Source: Ruegeria sp. EL01
GTDB taxonomy: Bacteria > Pseudomonadota > Alphaproteobacteria > Rhodobacterales > Rhodobacteraceae
Assembly: GCF_900313035.1 (NCBI RefSeq)
Contig: NZ_OMPS01000036.1
Coordinates: 1 to 64,000 of the forward strand
Length of the DNA stretch: 64,000 nt
Direction: 5' to 3'
Below are positions 7,982 to 15,521 of this stretch, piece by piece. A program made the position numbers and the translations under genes. The notes beneath the pieces were generated by a model that was not told the origin of the DNA, did not search any database, and was given only the letters and a program-made list of their open reading frames with translations. The stretch's first letter is position 1. Each line of letters opens with the position of its first letter.

Positions 7982-9210
7982 GCCCAAATGCGATTGCCTC
8001 GGGTTCATGGCAGGACCGCGAGTTTCTTGTCATTGTTGCACTATTGATGTCGAGCACGGTGCTGGCCATTAATATGATCTTGCCGGCGTTCGATCAGATT
8101 TCTTTAGAATTTGCGCTTCCCACAGCGACACGTGTTGGACTTGCGCTTGGGACCCTTTATGTTGGGCTTGCAGCTGGGCAAACTATATTGGGACCCTTGT
8201 CAGATACTATCGGACGTCGAAGCACGCTCTCCGCAGGTCTGCTGATCTTCGTGTTTGGAAGCGTAGTATCAGGGGTATCACCCACCTTTGAAACTTTGTT
8301 GATAGGTCAGCTCATCCTTGGATTCGGTTTGGGGGCCCCTCGTGTCCTCACCATCGCAATTTTCCGTGATCGCTATTCGGGTCCTCGCATGGTGCGAGCG
8401 ATGTCACTGGTGATGACGATATTTGTGATTGCGCCAACCTTTGCTCCATCGCTTGGACAAGAAATTGTCATAAAACTCGGGTGGCGATTTGTCTTTGCGG
8501 TTTACGTGATCTTCGGCCTCGTGCTGCTGGGCATTGTTAGGCAGCGCCTTCAAGAAACGATGCATCCCAGTTTGCGCCGCGCCTTTAACTTTGCTTCAGT
8601 TGTTAAAACCTACCAAACGATAGCTAAGAACCAACAGGCACTTAGCTATGCCCTGGCATTGGGGATCATCACTGGTCCGTTTGTTGCCTATCTCAACTTG
8701 TCGCAGCAGATTTTTGAGTTCCAGTATGATCTTAGCACGTTCTACCCGCTTCTGTTTGCAATGCTGTCGCTTTGGCTTGGAGTGGCATCACTGGTGAACG
8801 GGTGGCTGGTCACAAGGACAAGCCCAGCACTGATAGTAACAGTTGCGACCCTATTGCTCATTCTAGGATCTGTGTTTGTGTTAGGAGGCATGCGCTATTG
8901 TTCGGGAAATATCCCGATCTCGATATTTGTCGGATATGCCTCTTTGTTTCTCTTCTGTCTTGGTTTTTTGATCGTGAATATCAACGCGCTTGCGATGCAA
9001 AGCCTCGCACATTACGCAGGCACAGGCGCCGCGTTTGTCGGAGCTCTATCAACACTAGTCTCTATTCCGATCGCGGTCCTGACTGGTGAGCTAACTAGGT
9101 CAACAGCCATGCCTTTAGCTTGGTGCTTTTTCATATCAGCGAGCGTAGCACTGGTTATTCATCTTATGTGTCTAAGAAAAGCTCAACTTGAGACCAAGGA
9201 TTCCAACTAA
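7978..9210 (+). CDS. MFS transporter, Bcr/CflA-like
   Basis: A 410-residue membrane protein with 12 predicted helices. The loop between helices 2 and 3 reads GPLSDTIGRRSTLSAGLLIF, the MFS motif, and the N-terminal half (MILPAFDQISLEF) follows the Bcr/CflA drug-exporter pattern. It is translationally coupled to the C45 gene by a 4-bp overlap. In this operon it may export or import the compound processed by the two hydrolases; the direction cannot be told. Confidence 0.9.
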   Translation: MSPNAIASGSWQDREFLVIVALLMSSTVLAINMILPAFDQISLEFALPTATRVGLALGTLYVGLAAGQTILGPLSDTIGRRSTLSAGLLIFVFGSVVSGVSPTFETLLIGQLILGFGLGAPRVLTIAIFRDRYSGPRMVRAMSLVMTIFVIAPTFAPSLGQEIVIKLGWRFVFAVYVIFGLVLLGIVRQRLQETMHPSLRRAFNFASVVKTYQTIAKNQQALSYALALGIITGPFVAYLNLSQQIFEFQYDLSTFYPLLFAMLSLWLGVASLVNGWLVTRTSPALIVTVATLLLILGSVFVLGGMRYCSGNIPISIFVGYASLFLFCLGFLIVNINALAMQSLAHYAGTGAAFVGALSTLVSIPIAVLTGELTRSTAMPLAWCFFISASVALVIHLMCLRKAQLETKDSN

Positions 9211-9264
9211 GCAGGTTGATGCTCAGAGCACCCGACCAGTCGACGAGCCAAAACACTGGCCTTC

Positions 9265-9738
9265 CTAATCTACTTTGACTGAGTAGTTTAGGAGAGCTTC
9301 GATCGCCCGCAAAGTGTCGTCTCCTATCGCAGCGCATAACTCATTATCGAGATCAAAGAAGAAGCGTCGCGCAAACGACACCATACGCTCGCCCTCCACA
9401 GTGAAATGTATGGCTTTCTGGTTCTGCAAGTTCGGATTCTGAAAGGTCTCTAGCCATCCAGCTGCTTCTAGTTCGCGAACGGTTTTGTGAACGGCCTGCC
9501 GTGAGATGTTCAATCTCCTAGCAACATTCGCCGCATGGTTAGCATCGCAATCCAGAGCTGCAAGAAAGGTGATCTGGCTGCGTTTGATACCCGCAAATCC
9601 CTCTGAACAAAGACGCTCTACCAAACGGTCAAGTATTCGCTCTTGAAAAGAGTCCATTTCATAGAGAAGCGACAGCGACCTGCTTTCAAGCATCTCGTAC
9701 CCCGCGCGCGGCGATTTTCTTGTTAACTTGGTTGACAT
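9265..9738 (-). CDS. MarR family transcriptional regulator
   Basis: From ATG 9738 it has 157 residues. The wing-helix core is FAGIKRSQITFLAALDCDANHAANVARRLNISRQAVHKTVRELEAAGWLE. Alternative starts are TTG 9768 and ATG 9693; the latter would leave the dyad at 9723-9773 wholly outside the coding region, which is attractive for autoregulation. It is divergent from a small membrane protein and alpha/beta hydrolase operon, the likely target. Unlike most MarR proteins, the N-terminus before residue 16 is basic and poorly conserved. Confidence 0.87.
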   Translation of the reverse strand: MSTKLTRKSPRAGYEMLESRSLSLLYEMDSFQERILDRLVERLCSEGFAGIKRSQITFLAALDCDANHAANVARRLNISRQAVHKTVRELEAAGWLETFQNPNLQNQKAIHFTVEGERMVSFARRFFFDLDNELCAAIGDDTLRAIEALLNYSVKVD

Positions 9739-9773
9739 TACTCTATCCCCAACTATCTTGTCCACCAAGTTAA
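9723..9773. promoter_or_regulatory. inverted repeat, candidate MarR operator
   Basis: The arms TTAACTTGGTTGACA (9723-9737) and TGTCCACCAAGTTAA (9759-9773) match at 14 of 15 positions when reversed, separated by 21 bp. They sit between the MarR gene and the divergent 9795 gene. Long symmetrical arms at this place fit autoregulation plus control of the membrane protein/hydrolase pair. Confidence 0.6.
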
Positions 9774-9794
9774 CAATATTAGAGGGTCTTTACC

Positions 9795-10166
9795 ATGTTG
9801 AAATCCGTCTTAGTTGCCAATGCAGCATCATGCGCGCTGTTCGGTTTGATCTTTGTCCTGAAGGGGCCCACTGTCTCTGACTTCCTCGGATCACCGCCGA
9901 CAGTTCTCCTATATGTCATCGGAGCAGGACTTCTTGTTAATGCAGTATTCTTGGCGATGGAGGCACGACGCGACACCCCACGAGCAGAAAGTGTGCGCAG
10001 CTTTGCTATCGGGGATGGGATCTGGGTTCTACTCTCCATTGTCCTCGTTGTTACCGGAACATGGATCACAAATGGTCCAGGAATTGCCTGGACCATTGCA
10101 GTCGCGGTTTTTGTCGGCATTTGCGGCTTCCTGCAATTCACCTTGACTGGAAGGCGGGCACTGTAA
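9795..10166 (+). CDS. small four-helix membrane protein
   Basis: A 123-residue, almost entirely hydrophobic protein with four helices: residues about 2-22, 35-53, 70-90 and 98-118. It ends in TGRRAL. No family motif is recognised with certainty. Its stop overlaps the next start by one base (TAATG), so it is translationally coupled to the alpha/beta hydrolase and likely works with it at the inner membrane. Confidence 0.75.
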   Translation: MLKSVLVANAASCALFGLIFVLKGPTVSDFLGSPPTVLLYVIGAGLLVNAVFLAMEARRDTPRAESVRSFAIGDGIWVLLSIVLVVTGTWITNGPGIAWTIAVAVFVGICGFLQFTLTGRRAL

Positions 10167-11200
10167 TGACACGTCTTAGCAACTCCGCAGAAGCTATCCC
10201 TGATCAAACAAAAAGACGCGGTCGTTTGAAGAAGTGGACGCTGATAGCGATTGGTTCGTTCGTTGCGCTTCTAGTCCTAACTGCCTTTGGCGCCTTTGGA
10301 TTTCAAACGCTTCGCAACAACCGTATCGCAAGCGAGTTTGAGCTTCCCGGCACAATGATCACCACCGCACATGGTGACCTCTATGTGAATTGTCAGGGTG
10401 ATCGAGCGAACCCCGCAATCATCCTTGAAAACGGTATGGGGCTTGCCTCTGAAAACTGGGACTGGATCCAGAGCGATCTGGCGGAGGATTTCCTCGCTTG
10501 CGCCTATGACCGGTCAGGAATCGGTTTCAGCCAAGACCACGCCGAAGCCGTAGATGCAGGACATAGTGCTGAAACTCTAGCGCAACTGATCGAACAAGTT
10601 GGCATCACCGACCCGGTCCTTGTGGTTGGTCACTCATATGGCGCATTGATAGCCCGAGTTTTTGCTGATCGTTTTCCAGACACAACCGCTGGGTTGGTTT
10701 TGGTTGATTCCTCTCATGAAGATATGGCTGAACGATTTCCACCGGAAGAACGCCAAGGTTTCCGCGATATGTTGGATGGGTTTTCCATTCTGCGCACGGC
10801 AAACCATTTCGGTGGAGCGCGAATGATGGGTGTCCCGGAGATGTTTGCCCCCGGCCTCGAGGAGGGTGCGAAAACACGCGCCACTTACCTCTATGAATCC
10901 GTTCCCCATATGGCGGGGTCAGCCGCCGAGGCCGAGGGCTGGACACATTCCGCGCAGCTCGCACGTGAAGTGGCCGGACGTGGGCTTGCTGACCTCCCTC
11001 TGGTCGTGATCATGGTAGATGGCTGGCCGGAAACCATGATGCCCTCATGGTCCGCTATGCAAAATGAACTGGCCTCCCTATCGTCCTCAGGTTCCGTCAC
11101 TGTAATTGAGGGGGCAGATCATTTCGGTGTCCTAACCAGACCCCGTTTTGCAAAGCAGGTCGCTGAAGCCATTCGGTTGTTGGCGCAAAACGCTTTCTAA
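10166..11200 (+). CDS. membrane-anchored alpha/beta hydrolase
   Basis: A 344-residue protein from ATG 10166. A basic stretch (KRRGRLKKW) and one helix at about residues 25-48 anchor the N-terminus. The hydrolase fold follows: NPAIILENGMG with the oxyanion region, YDRSGIGFS, then VVGHSYGALIARVFADRFP with the nucleophile Ser, and a late Asp and the GADHFGV His. Substrate is unknown; esterase, lipase or epoxide-type reactions are all possible. The 3' 163 bp are duplicated at 13942-14104. Confidence 0.9.
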   Translation: MTRLSNSAEAIPDQTKRRGRLKKWTLIAIGSFVALLVLTAFGAFGFQTLRNNRIASEFELPGTMITTAHGDLYVNCQGDRANPAIILENGMGLASENWDWIQSDLAEDFLACAYDRSGIGFSQDHAEAVDAGHSAETLAQLIEQVGITDPVLVVGHSYGALIARVFADRFPDTTAGLVLVDSSHEDMAERFPPEERQGFRDMLDGFSILRTANHFGGARMMGVPEMFAPGLEEGAKTRATYLYESVPHMAGSAAEAEGWTHSAQLAREVAGRGLADLPLVVIMVDGWPETMMPSWSAMQNELASLSSSGSVTVIEGADHFGVLTRPRFAKQVAEAIRLLAQNAF

Positions 11201-11348
11201 CTCGGAAGCGCCTTTCGGTCTGCCGATGCTCTTCCTCACAGTGCTCTTGAGGAATTGGAGCCTCGATACCTCCAGACACCACAAAGTGGACGATCCCAAA
11301 AACAGCACTTGTGAAGACAAACCGTTGCGGCCCAAGTTCAAACTAAAC

Positions 11349-12028
11349 GTAAGCGTTGCGTGCAGGTCACCTTCCATCCCTGTCCCTGATCTGAGATTCC
11401 GCCTTGGAGTGATTTCTTGAGGTGAGTTTCTCCATGGAGAGTACAAGAGAGTTTCTCATTGGGCTTGGTGTTATCTTCTCAGCTGATGGGAGGCGGCGTT
11501 GGCCGGATGATGTGAAGGCGCGGATTGTGGCGGAGACGCTGCTGCCGGGTGCGACAGTGAATGATGTTGCTGCCAAATATGGCTTGAAGCCGAACCATGT
11601 CTCGTCGTGGCGGCGGATGGTCGCCGCCTTCGGCGAGTGGCTGCAAACTCAACGCACCCGTGTTTCGGCCAAGTCCCGACTTGGAGAAAAGCTCGCCTAT
11701 ATCGCCAACCACTGGGAGGGGTTGCAAACCTTCCTCAACGACGGACGCGTCGAGATCGACAGCAACCAGGTCGAAAATCTGATCCGCCCAATTGCCCTGA
11801 ATCGCAAAAATGCACTATTTGCAGGTCACGACGAGGGCGGCAAAGCCTGGGGCCGTATCGCCTCGTTGATCGAAACCGCGAAAATCAACAGCGTCGAACC
11901 CTACGCCTATCTCAGGGCCACTCTCGAAGCCATCGCAGCCGGACACCCCAAAAACCAGATCGACGATCTACTCCCGTGGAACTTCAAGCCGTCAAACTAA
12001 AACCAGACGGCCTTCAGCCACCGCTTAC
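11349..12028 (+). mobile_element. internally deleted IS66 derivative with 8-bp target duplication
   Basis: The element starts GTAAGCG (11349) and ends CGCTTAC (12028), the IS66 termini. The 8 bases AACTAAAC flank both sides (11341-11348 and 12029-12036), the exact duplication length of IS66. A full IS66 is about 2.5 kb and encodes TnpA, TnpB and TnpC; this one is 680 bp and keeps only one fused frame. It therefore moved as a deleted, non-autonomous element using transposase from elsewhere, or was deleted after insertion without losing its ends. Confidence 0.92.
11422..12000 (+). CDS. IS66 TnpA-TnpC fusion protein created by internal deletion
   Basis: The first 65 residues are IS66 Tnp[21 protein letters not shown], then [17 protein letters not shown], a helix-turn-helix that recognises the ends. 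From about residue 66 the protein is the TnpC C-terminus: [19 protein letters not shown], then [33 protein letters not shown] and the ending DLLPWNF. TnpB and the first catalytic residues are absent, so it cannot transpose alone. The join keeps one open frame. It could act as an end-binding inhibitor. Start is GTG 11422 or ATG 11434. Confidence 0.85.
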   Translation: MSFSMESTREFLIGLGVIFSADGRRRWPDDVKARIVAETLLPGATVNDVAAKYGLKPNHVSSWRRMVAAFGEWLQTQRTRVSAKSRLGEKLAYIANHWEGLQTFLNDGRVEIDSNQVENLIRPIALNRKNALFAGHDEGGKAWGRIASLIETAKINSVEPYAYLRATLEAIAAGHPKNQIDDLLPWNFKPSN

Positions 12029-12077
12029 AACTAAACACTGCTACAGATTAGATATCGATCTCTAGAAATGTCCGTCG

Positions 12078-12257
12078 TCAGGGATTTTGGGACAGATGGC
12101 GAAGGGCACAGTTATGCAAACTCTTCCGGACATCGCCCCAGCCGATTGTCAATCCTGTTTTGTTGAGGTGGAAAAGCGCGTGCGGATCGCGTAACCACTC
12201 CAACACCTGTTGGCGTTTTTCGCTCCCCAATGCCCGGATCACATTATTCTTAGGCAT
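12078..12257 (-). pseudogene. ArsR-like regulator, truncated
   Basis: From ATG 12257 the product begins MPKNNVIRALGSEKRQQVLEWLRDPHA, the first two helices of an ArsR winged-helix domain (alternative upstream start 12293). After that the sequence no longer fits the family and the recognition helix is missing; a stop follows at 59 residues. The deletion lies near the deleted IS66 element and may be connected to it. A 16-bp palindrome sits just upstream of ATG 12257, supporting a former autoregulated regulator. Confidence 0.45.
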
Positions 12258-12265
12258 CAGTCCAT

Positions 12266-12281
12266 ATAGTCGTGCGACTAT
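12266..12281. promoter_or_regulatory. 16-bp palindrome upstream of the ArsR-like remnant
   Basis: ATAGTCG and CGACTAT form a perfect 7-bp inverted repeat around TG. It lies 9-24 bp before ATG 12257 of the truncated ArsR gene and just past the methyltransferase stop. Size and place fit an ArsR-type operator. Confidence 0.5.
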
Positions 12282-12285
12282 GTAG

Positions 12286-13050
12286 TTAAGCATGCACCGG
12301 AGCTATGCGCCCCACGACAGGCCAAGTTACAGCCTTCTTCTCCTCAGGGTTCCCCCAGAGCGGTCCGAGATCACGCACGAATCCATCGACAACTGCACCG
12401 TCACCGGCGGCGAGCGCCCGTTTCGCGGCAGACCATGTGCAGACATATGCGATGAATTGTCCGAGGTACCATTCGCGGGTGATCAAAAGGGTTGGAAAAG
12501 CTTCTTCTAAAAAGGGGAAAGCGAGCGTTCGGTAGCCCTCCTCGACATGTCGCCGCCCTTGGGGCCAGTGTGCGTGTAAGTCCTGCCAGTAGAATCTAGC
12601 CAGACGTTCCCCGATTGCGCCATCCATCGTTGGAACGCCGTAGGAGATCAGCGCCAGAAGCGCGTCGGGACGGGCAACCCGTCGCACTTCGGCATAGAAC
12701 GCATCGAGGTCGAACCAGTGCGCAGCCTGTGCCGCCGTCACGAGATCGACAGACGCTTCTGGCAGTCCGATCCGCTCTGCCGGTTCGGGATGGTAGGTCA
12801 CACGGGGATGTGCGGTGGCGTTCTCGAGCTGGCCCTCACTCGGGTCCGTTGCTGTTACCCGCCCGAACCGATCAGCCAGCAAAACCGAAAGCTGCCCACT
12901 GCCACATCCGACATAGAGGGCGTGCTGCGTTTCGCCGCACCGTTCCGCAAGGGCATCGGCCAGCGATACTGGGTAGGTCGGTCGGCTGGACGCATATGCC
13001 GCTCCGCCCGTGAGAAAATGATTGTTGCCACCTTGTCCGGCATCAATCAT
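12286..13050 (-). CDS. class I SAM-dependent methyltransferase
   Basis: A 254-residue protein from ATG 13050, which overlaps the end of the MarR gene by 8 bp. Motif I is ALYVGCGSGQLSVLLADRF (a Cys replaces the usual Asp/Glu-rich variant only slightly), motif II is TATDPSEGQLENA, and QAAHWFDLDAFYAEVRRVARPDALLALISYG covers motifs III-IV. The AAHWFD segment is typical of small-molecule methyltransferases of the UbiE/YcgJ style. The acceptor is unknown. It is co-expressed with a MarR regulator. Confidence 0.9.
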   Translation of the reverse strand: MIDAGQGGNNHFLTGGAAYASSRPTYPVSLADALAERCGETQHALYVGCGSGQLSVLLADRFGRVTATDPSEGQLENATAHPRVTYHPEPAERIGLPEASVDLVTAAQAAHWFDLDAFYAEVRRVARPDALLALISYGVPTMDGAIGERLARFYWQDLHAHWPQGRRHVEEGYRTLAFPFLEEAFPTLLITREWYLGQFIAYVCTWSAAKRALAAGDGAVVDGFVRDLGPLWGNPEEKKAVTWPVVGRIAPVHA

Positions 13051-13519
13051 CCGCCGTCCCTGTTGACAGCCGAGCCAGACGTTCGGCAAATCCTTCGTGT
13101 TCGAGTGCGCATATCGCATCTTTCAGAATCGTGCGTAGCGGGGCACCGATTTCCGTCTCCAGTTCGGAAACCGCGGCGAGCCGAAGTTGCCATTGCGCGA
13201 CTAAGGCCTCACGCAACGCAGACCCGTCCGGCGTGAGTATGATCGCGCGGGACCTGCTGTCATCGGTCGGAATTCGGTCGATAAGACCATCAGCTTCCAT
13301 CCGTTTAACCGTCTGGCTGATCGCGCCCTGTGTGATGTGGAGGCGGTTGCAAAGCTCCGAGACAGACACCGGCTGGCCGTCGAGAGCCCGCATGATGGGT
13401 GTACATCTTGGCCGGTAGGACAGTCCAGCATTGCGGTAGGCTTCCTGAGAACCTCTGTCGAGCAGATCGGTCAGGTGCCTCAGCACCTCACCAAGCCCTG
13501 TGGTCGTGGACTGGATCAT
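13043..13519 (-). CDS. MarR family transcriptional regulator
   Basis: A 158-residue protein. The winged helix reads QPVSVSELCNRLHITQGAISQTVKRMEADGLIDRIPTDDSRSRAIILTPDG, a textbook MarR recognition helix and wing. It is first gene of a two-gene operon with the methyltransferase. A 20-bp palindrome lies 9 bp upstream of its start and before the divergent TauE-like gene, so it probably represses both. Confidence 0.92.
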   Translation of the reverse strand: MIQSTTTGLGEVLRHLTDLLDRGSQEAYRNAGLSYRPRCTPIMRALDGQPVSVSELCNRLHITQGAISQTVKRMEADGLIDRIPTDDSRSRAIILTPDGSALREALVAQWQLRLAAVSELETEIGAPLRTILKDAICALEHEGFAERLARLSTGTADD

Positions 13520-13528
13520 GCCAATTGA

Positions 13529-13548
13529 TTACATTAGCACTAATGTAA
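13529..13548. promoter_or_regulatory. 20-bp palindrome, candidate MarR operator
   Basis: TTACATTAG and CTAATGTAA form a perfect 9-bp inverted repeat around CA. It lies between the divergent MarR (start 13519) and TauE-like (start 13587) genes. Length and AT-rich symmetry match the usual MarR operators. Confidence 0.65.
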
Positions 13549-13586
13549 AATCAAGAGAGGGCCGCTGTTTTGCAAGGACGAAACCT

Positions 13587-13796
13587 GTGATCGAGCCCCT
13601 AATCATTGGCTTGGTCTTTCTGAGCGCAGGAGTGGTGAAGGGCACAGTTGGAATCGGCCTTCCGACAATATCGGTGGCTGTGCTGACAGCAGTGATCGGA
13701 CTGGATCAGGCGATAGCCGTATCGCTGTTGCCATCTTTTGCGTCGAACCTCTGGCAAGCCATCGACGGTGGCGCTGCGCGACACCTGATCCGTCGC
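13587..13796 (+). pseudogene. TauE/SafE-type sulfite exporter family permease, N-terminal fragment
   Basis: From GTG 13587 the product reads VIEPLIIGLVFLSAGVVKGTVGIGLPTISVAVL, the characteristic first helices of TauE/SafE permeases with the glycine-rich GTVGIGLPT loop. Homology ends after about 70 residues at the junction with a copied CutA-like fragment (13797). A full permease has about 250 residues. The gene is therefore dead, though its operator (13529-13548) and start remain. Confidence 0.7.
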
Positions 13797-13946
13797 CTTG
13801 CCCAATCCTCTCTGACAAAAATCACGGGTTCTTCGTAGTGATGAGCATAGATGATGGCATCCATTACTCTTGAAAGAATGCCCAAGTCCCGCTCAACAGA
13901 TATCTTTAACTCAACCGTGGGGTAGTTTTCAGTTTCGCCTGCCTCA
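13797..13946 (-). pseudogene. 150-bp copy of the CutA/NIF3-like gene (from 1670-1819)
   Basis: This stretch aligns base for base, without gaps, to 1670-1819 at an offset of 12127, with only a handful of substitutions. On the minus strand it encodes AGETENYPTVELKISVERDL and AIIYAHHYEEPVIFVREDWA, the core of the small CutA/NIF3-like protein. It has neither the start nor the end of the gene. It is bounded by a TauE fragment on the left and a hydrolase fragment on the right. Confidence 0.85.
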
Positions 13947-14104
13947 TGGTCCGCCATGCAAAATGAACTGGCCTCCTTATCGTCCTCAGGTTCCGCTACT
14001 GTGATTGAGGGGGCAGATCATTTCGGTGTCCTAACCAGCCCCCGTTTTGCAAAGCAGGTCGCTGAAACCGTTCGATTGGTGGCACAAGACGCTTTCTAAC
14101 TCGG
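13942..14104 (+). pseudogene. 163-bp copy of the alpha/beta hydrolase 3' end (from 11043-11205)
   Basis: The segment aligns to 11043-11205 at an offset of 2899, without gaps and with about a dozen substitutions. It carries the late part of the hydrolase including the GADHFGVLT catalytic His segment and the terminal stop. It joins the previous fragment through the shared bases CCTCA, a microhomology junction. It cannot be translated as a functional hydrolase. Confidence 0.85.
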
Positions 14105-14928
14105 TAGGGCATTGCCCTACCAAATTAGTGTGCTGCGAACGGCGAGGGAGCTCCTTGTTCATAGCCAAATCTTTAGGGTTCTTGGGTTTTCCCTCGCCGC
14201 GCCAGCAGGCTCCGTTCCCGTGAGTTGAGACGAGACAAAAACTCGTGCGCAACCAGGTCCTCTTACAAGAAGGGCGGCTCATTGATTCAACCGTGAACAC
14301 TAGCTTGAGCCAACTAAGGCGCAAGACTCAAACGAAGAAGACATGAAGAAGGACAGTGACCGGACGAGTAAAGGGGACAGCTCACGAAAGAGCAAATTGT
14401 TGTTCAATGCAGCAACCAGTGCCTAGGATAGGAAAGCATAAGAATGAGGAGCGGTATCCATATGTCCTGACATCCAAGGGGATCCTAACAGAGCCGCTCC
14501 AGCAAACACTCCATCCATACATGTTTAAGTGCTTCAAGGGCTCCACCAATGGAATGCGGCCTGGTTGCGAACGGAACATGCTCTGGGATCGGTCTTCTTT
14601 TCTCGTGAACACTCTGCAAGGTGGTAGCAAGCACTCCCAGAAGTTCTTCAATATCGGCTGTGTCTGGTCACTTCTCTTGCAACGGAATTCTCAAGTTGTC
14701 CCTTCCAAAAAACATACTCAGAGATACCGATTGTCTCCGAATATGCTGCCAACAATACTATTCACAAACTTAGCAATCCCTAGGCTCGGATTTTGTGACA
14801 CTCCGCATCCGTCGTCGGTGCTCTTAGAGGGCGAACTCTATTTCGTAGCAGAGCCTTGTTTGAACTTAGGCTGCGGCGGCTTGACGTCGCAAGCGGTGTT
14901 TTCGGATTTACGATAATCTGGTTTGAGT
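14105..14928. other. 824-bp stretch without recognisable gene
   Basis: No frame gives a protein with family resemblance. The one long frame (14356-14916, plus) has a composition rich in Cys, Ser and Pro and no hydrophobic or domain pattern, so it is probably spurious. No inverted repeats or IS ends were seen. It may be decayed sequence between the mosaic and the NUDIX gene. Confidence 0.5.
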
Positions 14929-15363
14929 TCACAAAGCAAGACTGCGGCTCTTCCGGACAGCAATCTTGACTACGGTATCTACGTGTTCGCTACAGAGGAT
15001 TCTACCAGAAAGCAGATCGGTGATCGGTCGCCATTCGGCTGCGTTGACGTCGTCTGCCGCGATTGGTTCGCCGGACAAATACTCACACAGCACGACCGCG
15101 AGCAGGAAATGATGCCGAACATCGCAGTTTTTGTCTCTGACGATAACATCCACATTGGTCAGATATGTCAGAGATTTCGCCGCGATGCCAGTTTCCTCGC
15201 ACAACTCTCTCACGGCGGCTTCTTTTGCAGTCTCGCCCAGGTTCACATGACCACCCGGAAACCCCCAAAGACCGGCATCCGGTTCATTTCTGCGTTTCAC
15301 TAGGAGTACTTTGTCATCCCGGATGACGACGGCAATTGCCGCTAGTCTTGGGCTATCCGTCAT
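14929..15363 (-). CDS. NUDIX hydrolase
   Basis: A 144-residue single-domain protein. The NUDIX box is complete: GGHVNLGETAKEAAVRELCEETGI, giving the metal-binding REL-x2-EE-x-GI pattern, preceded by GLWGFPGG. These enzymes split nucleoside diphosphates linked to another moiety; the DAGLWGFPGGH start is common in MutT/ADP-ribose-like sanitising members. It stands alone, followed by a short gap before the Rrf2 gene on the same strand. Confidence 0.93.
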   Translation of the reverse strand: MTDSPRLAAIAVVIRDDKVLLVKRRNEPDAGLWGFPGGHVNLGETAKEAAVRELCEETGIAAKSLTYLTNVDVIVRDKNCDVRHHFLLAVVLCEYLSGEPIAADDVNAAEWRPITDLLSGRILCSEHVDTVVKIAVRKSRSLAL

Positions 15364-15521
15364 GGTTGAAAGTCAGCCTTTCCCGTTGCCACCGGATTTG
15401 CACTAACTTATGGCTGAACCGTCGGGCGATTTCTTCCAAAATTATGTGAAGATGCTTGGTGTTAGCATCTGATCCAGCGGTGATGTTTTTGTCTAGTAAG
15501 ATTGTGAAACTGGCCCATGCT

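Noticed and set aside
14356-14916. 186-residue plus-strand frame
   Set aside because: Poor composition with scattered Cys and Pro, no domain, no ribosome site; listed only as non-coding stretch.
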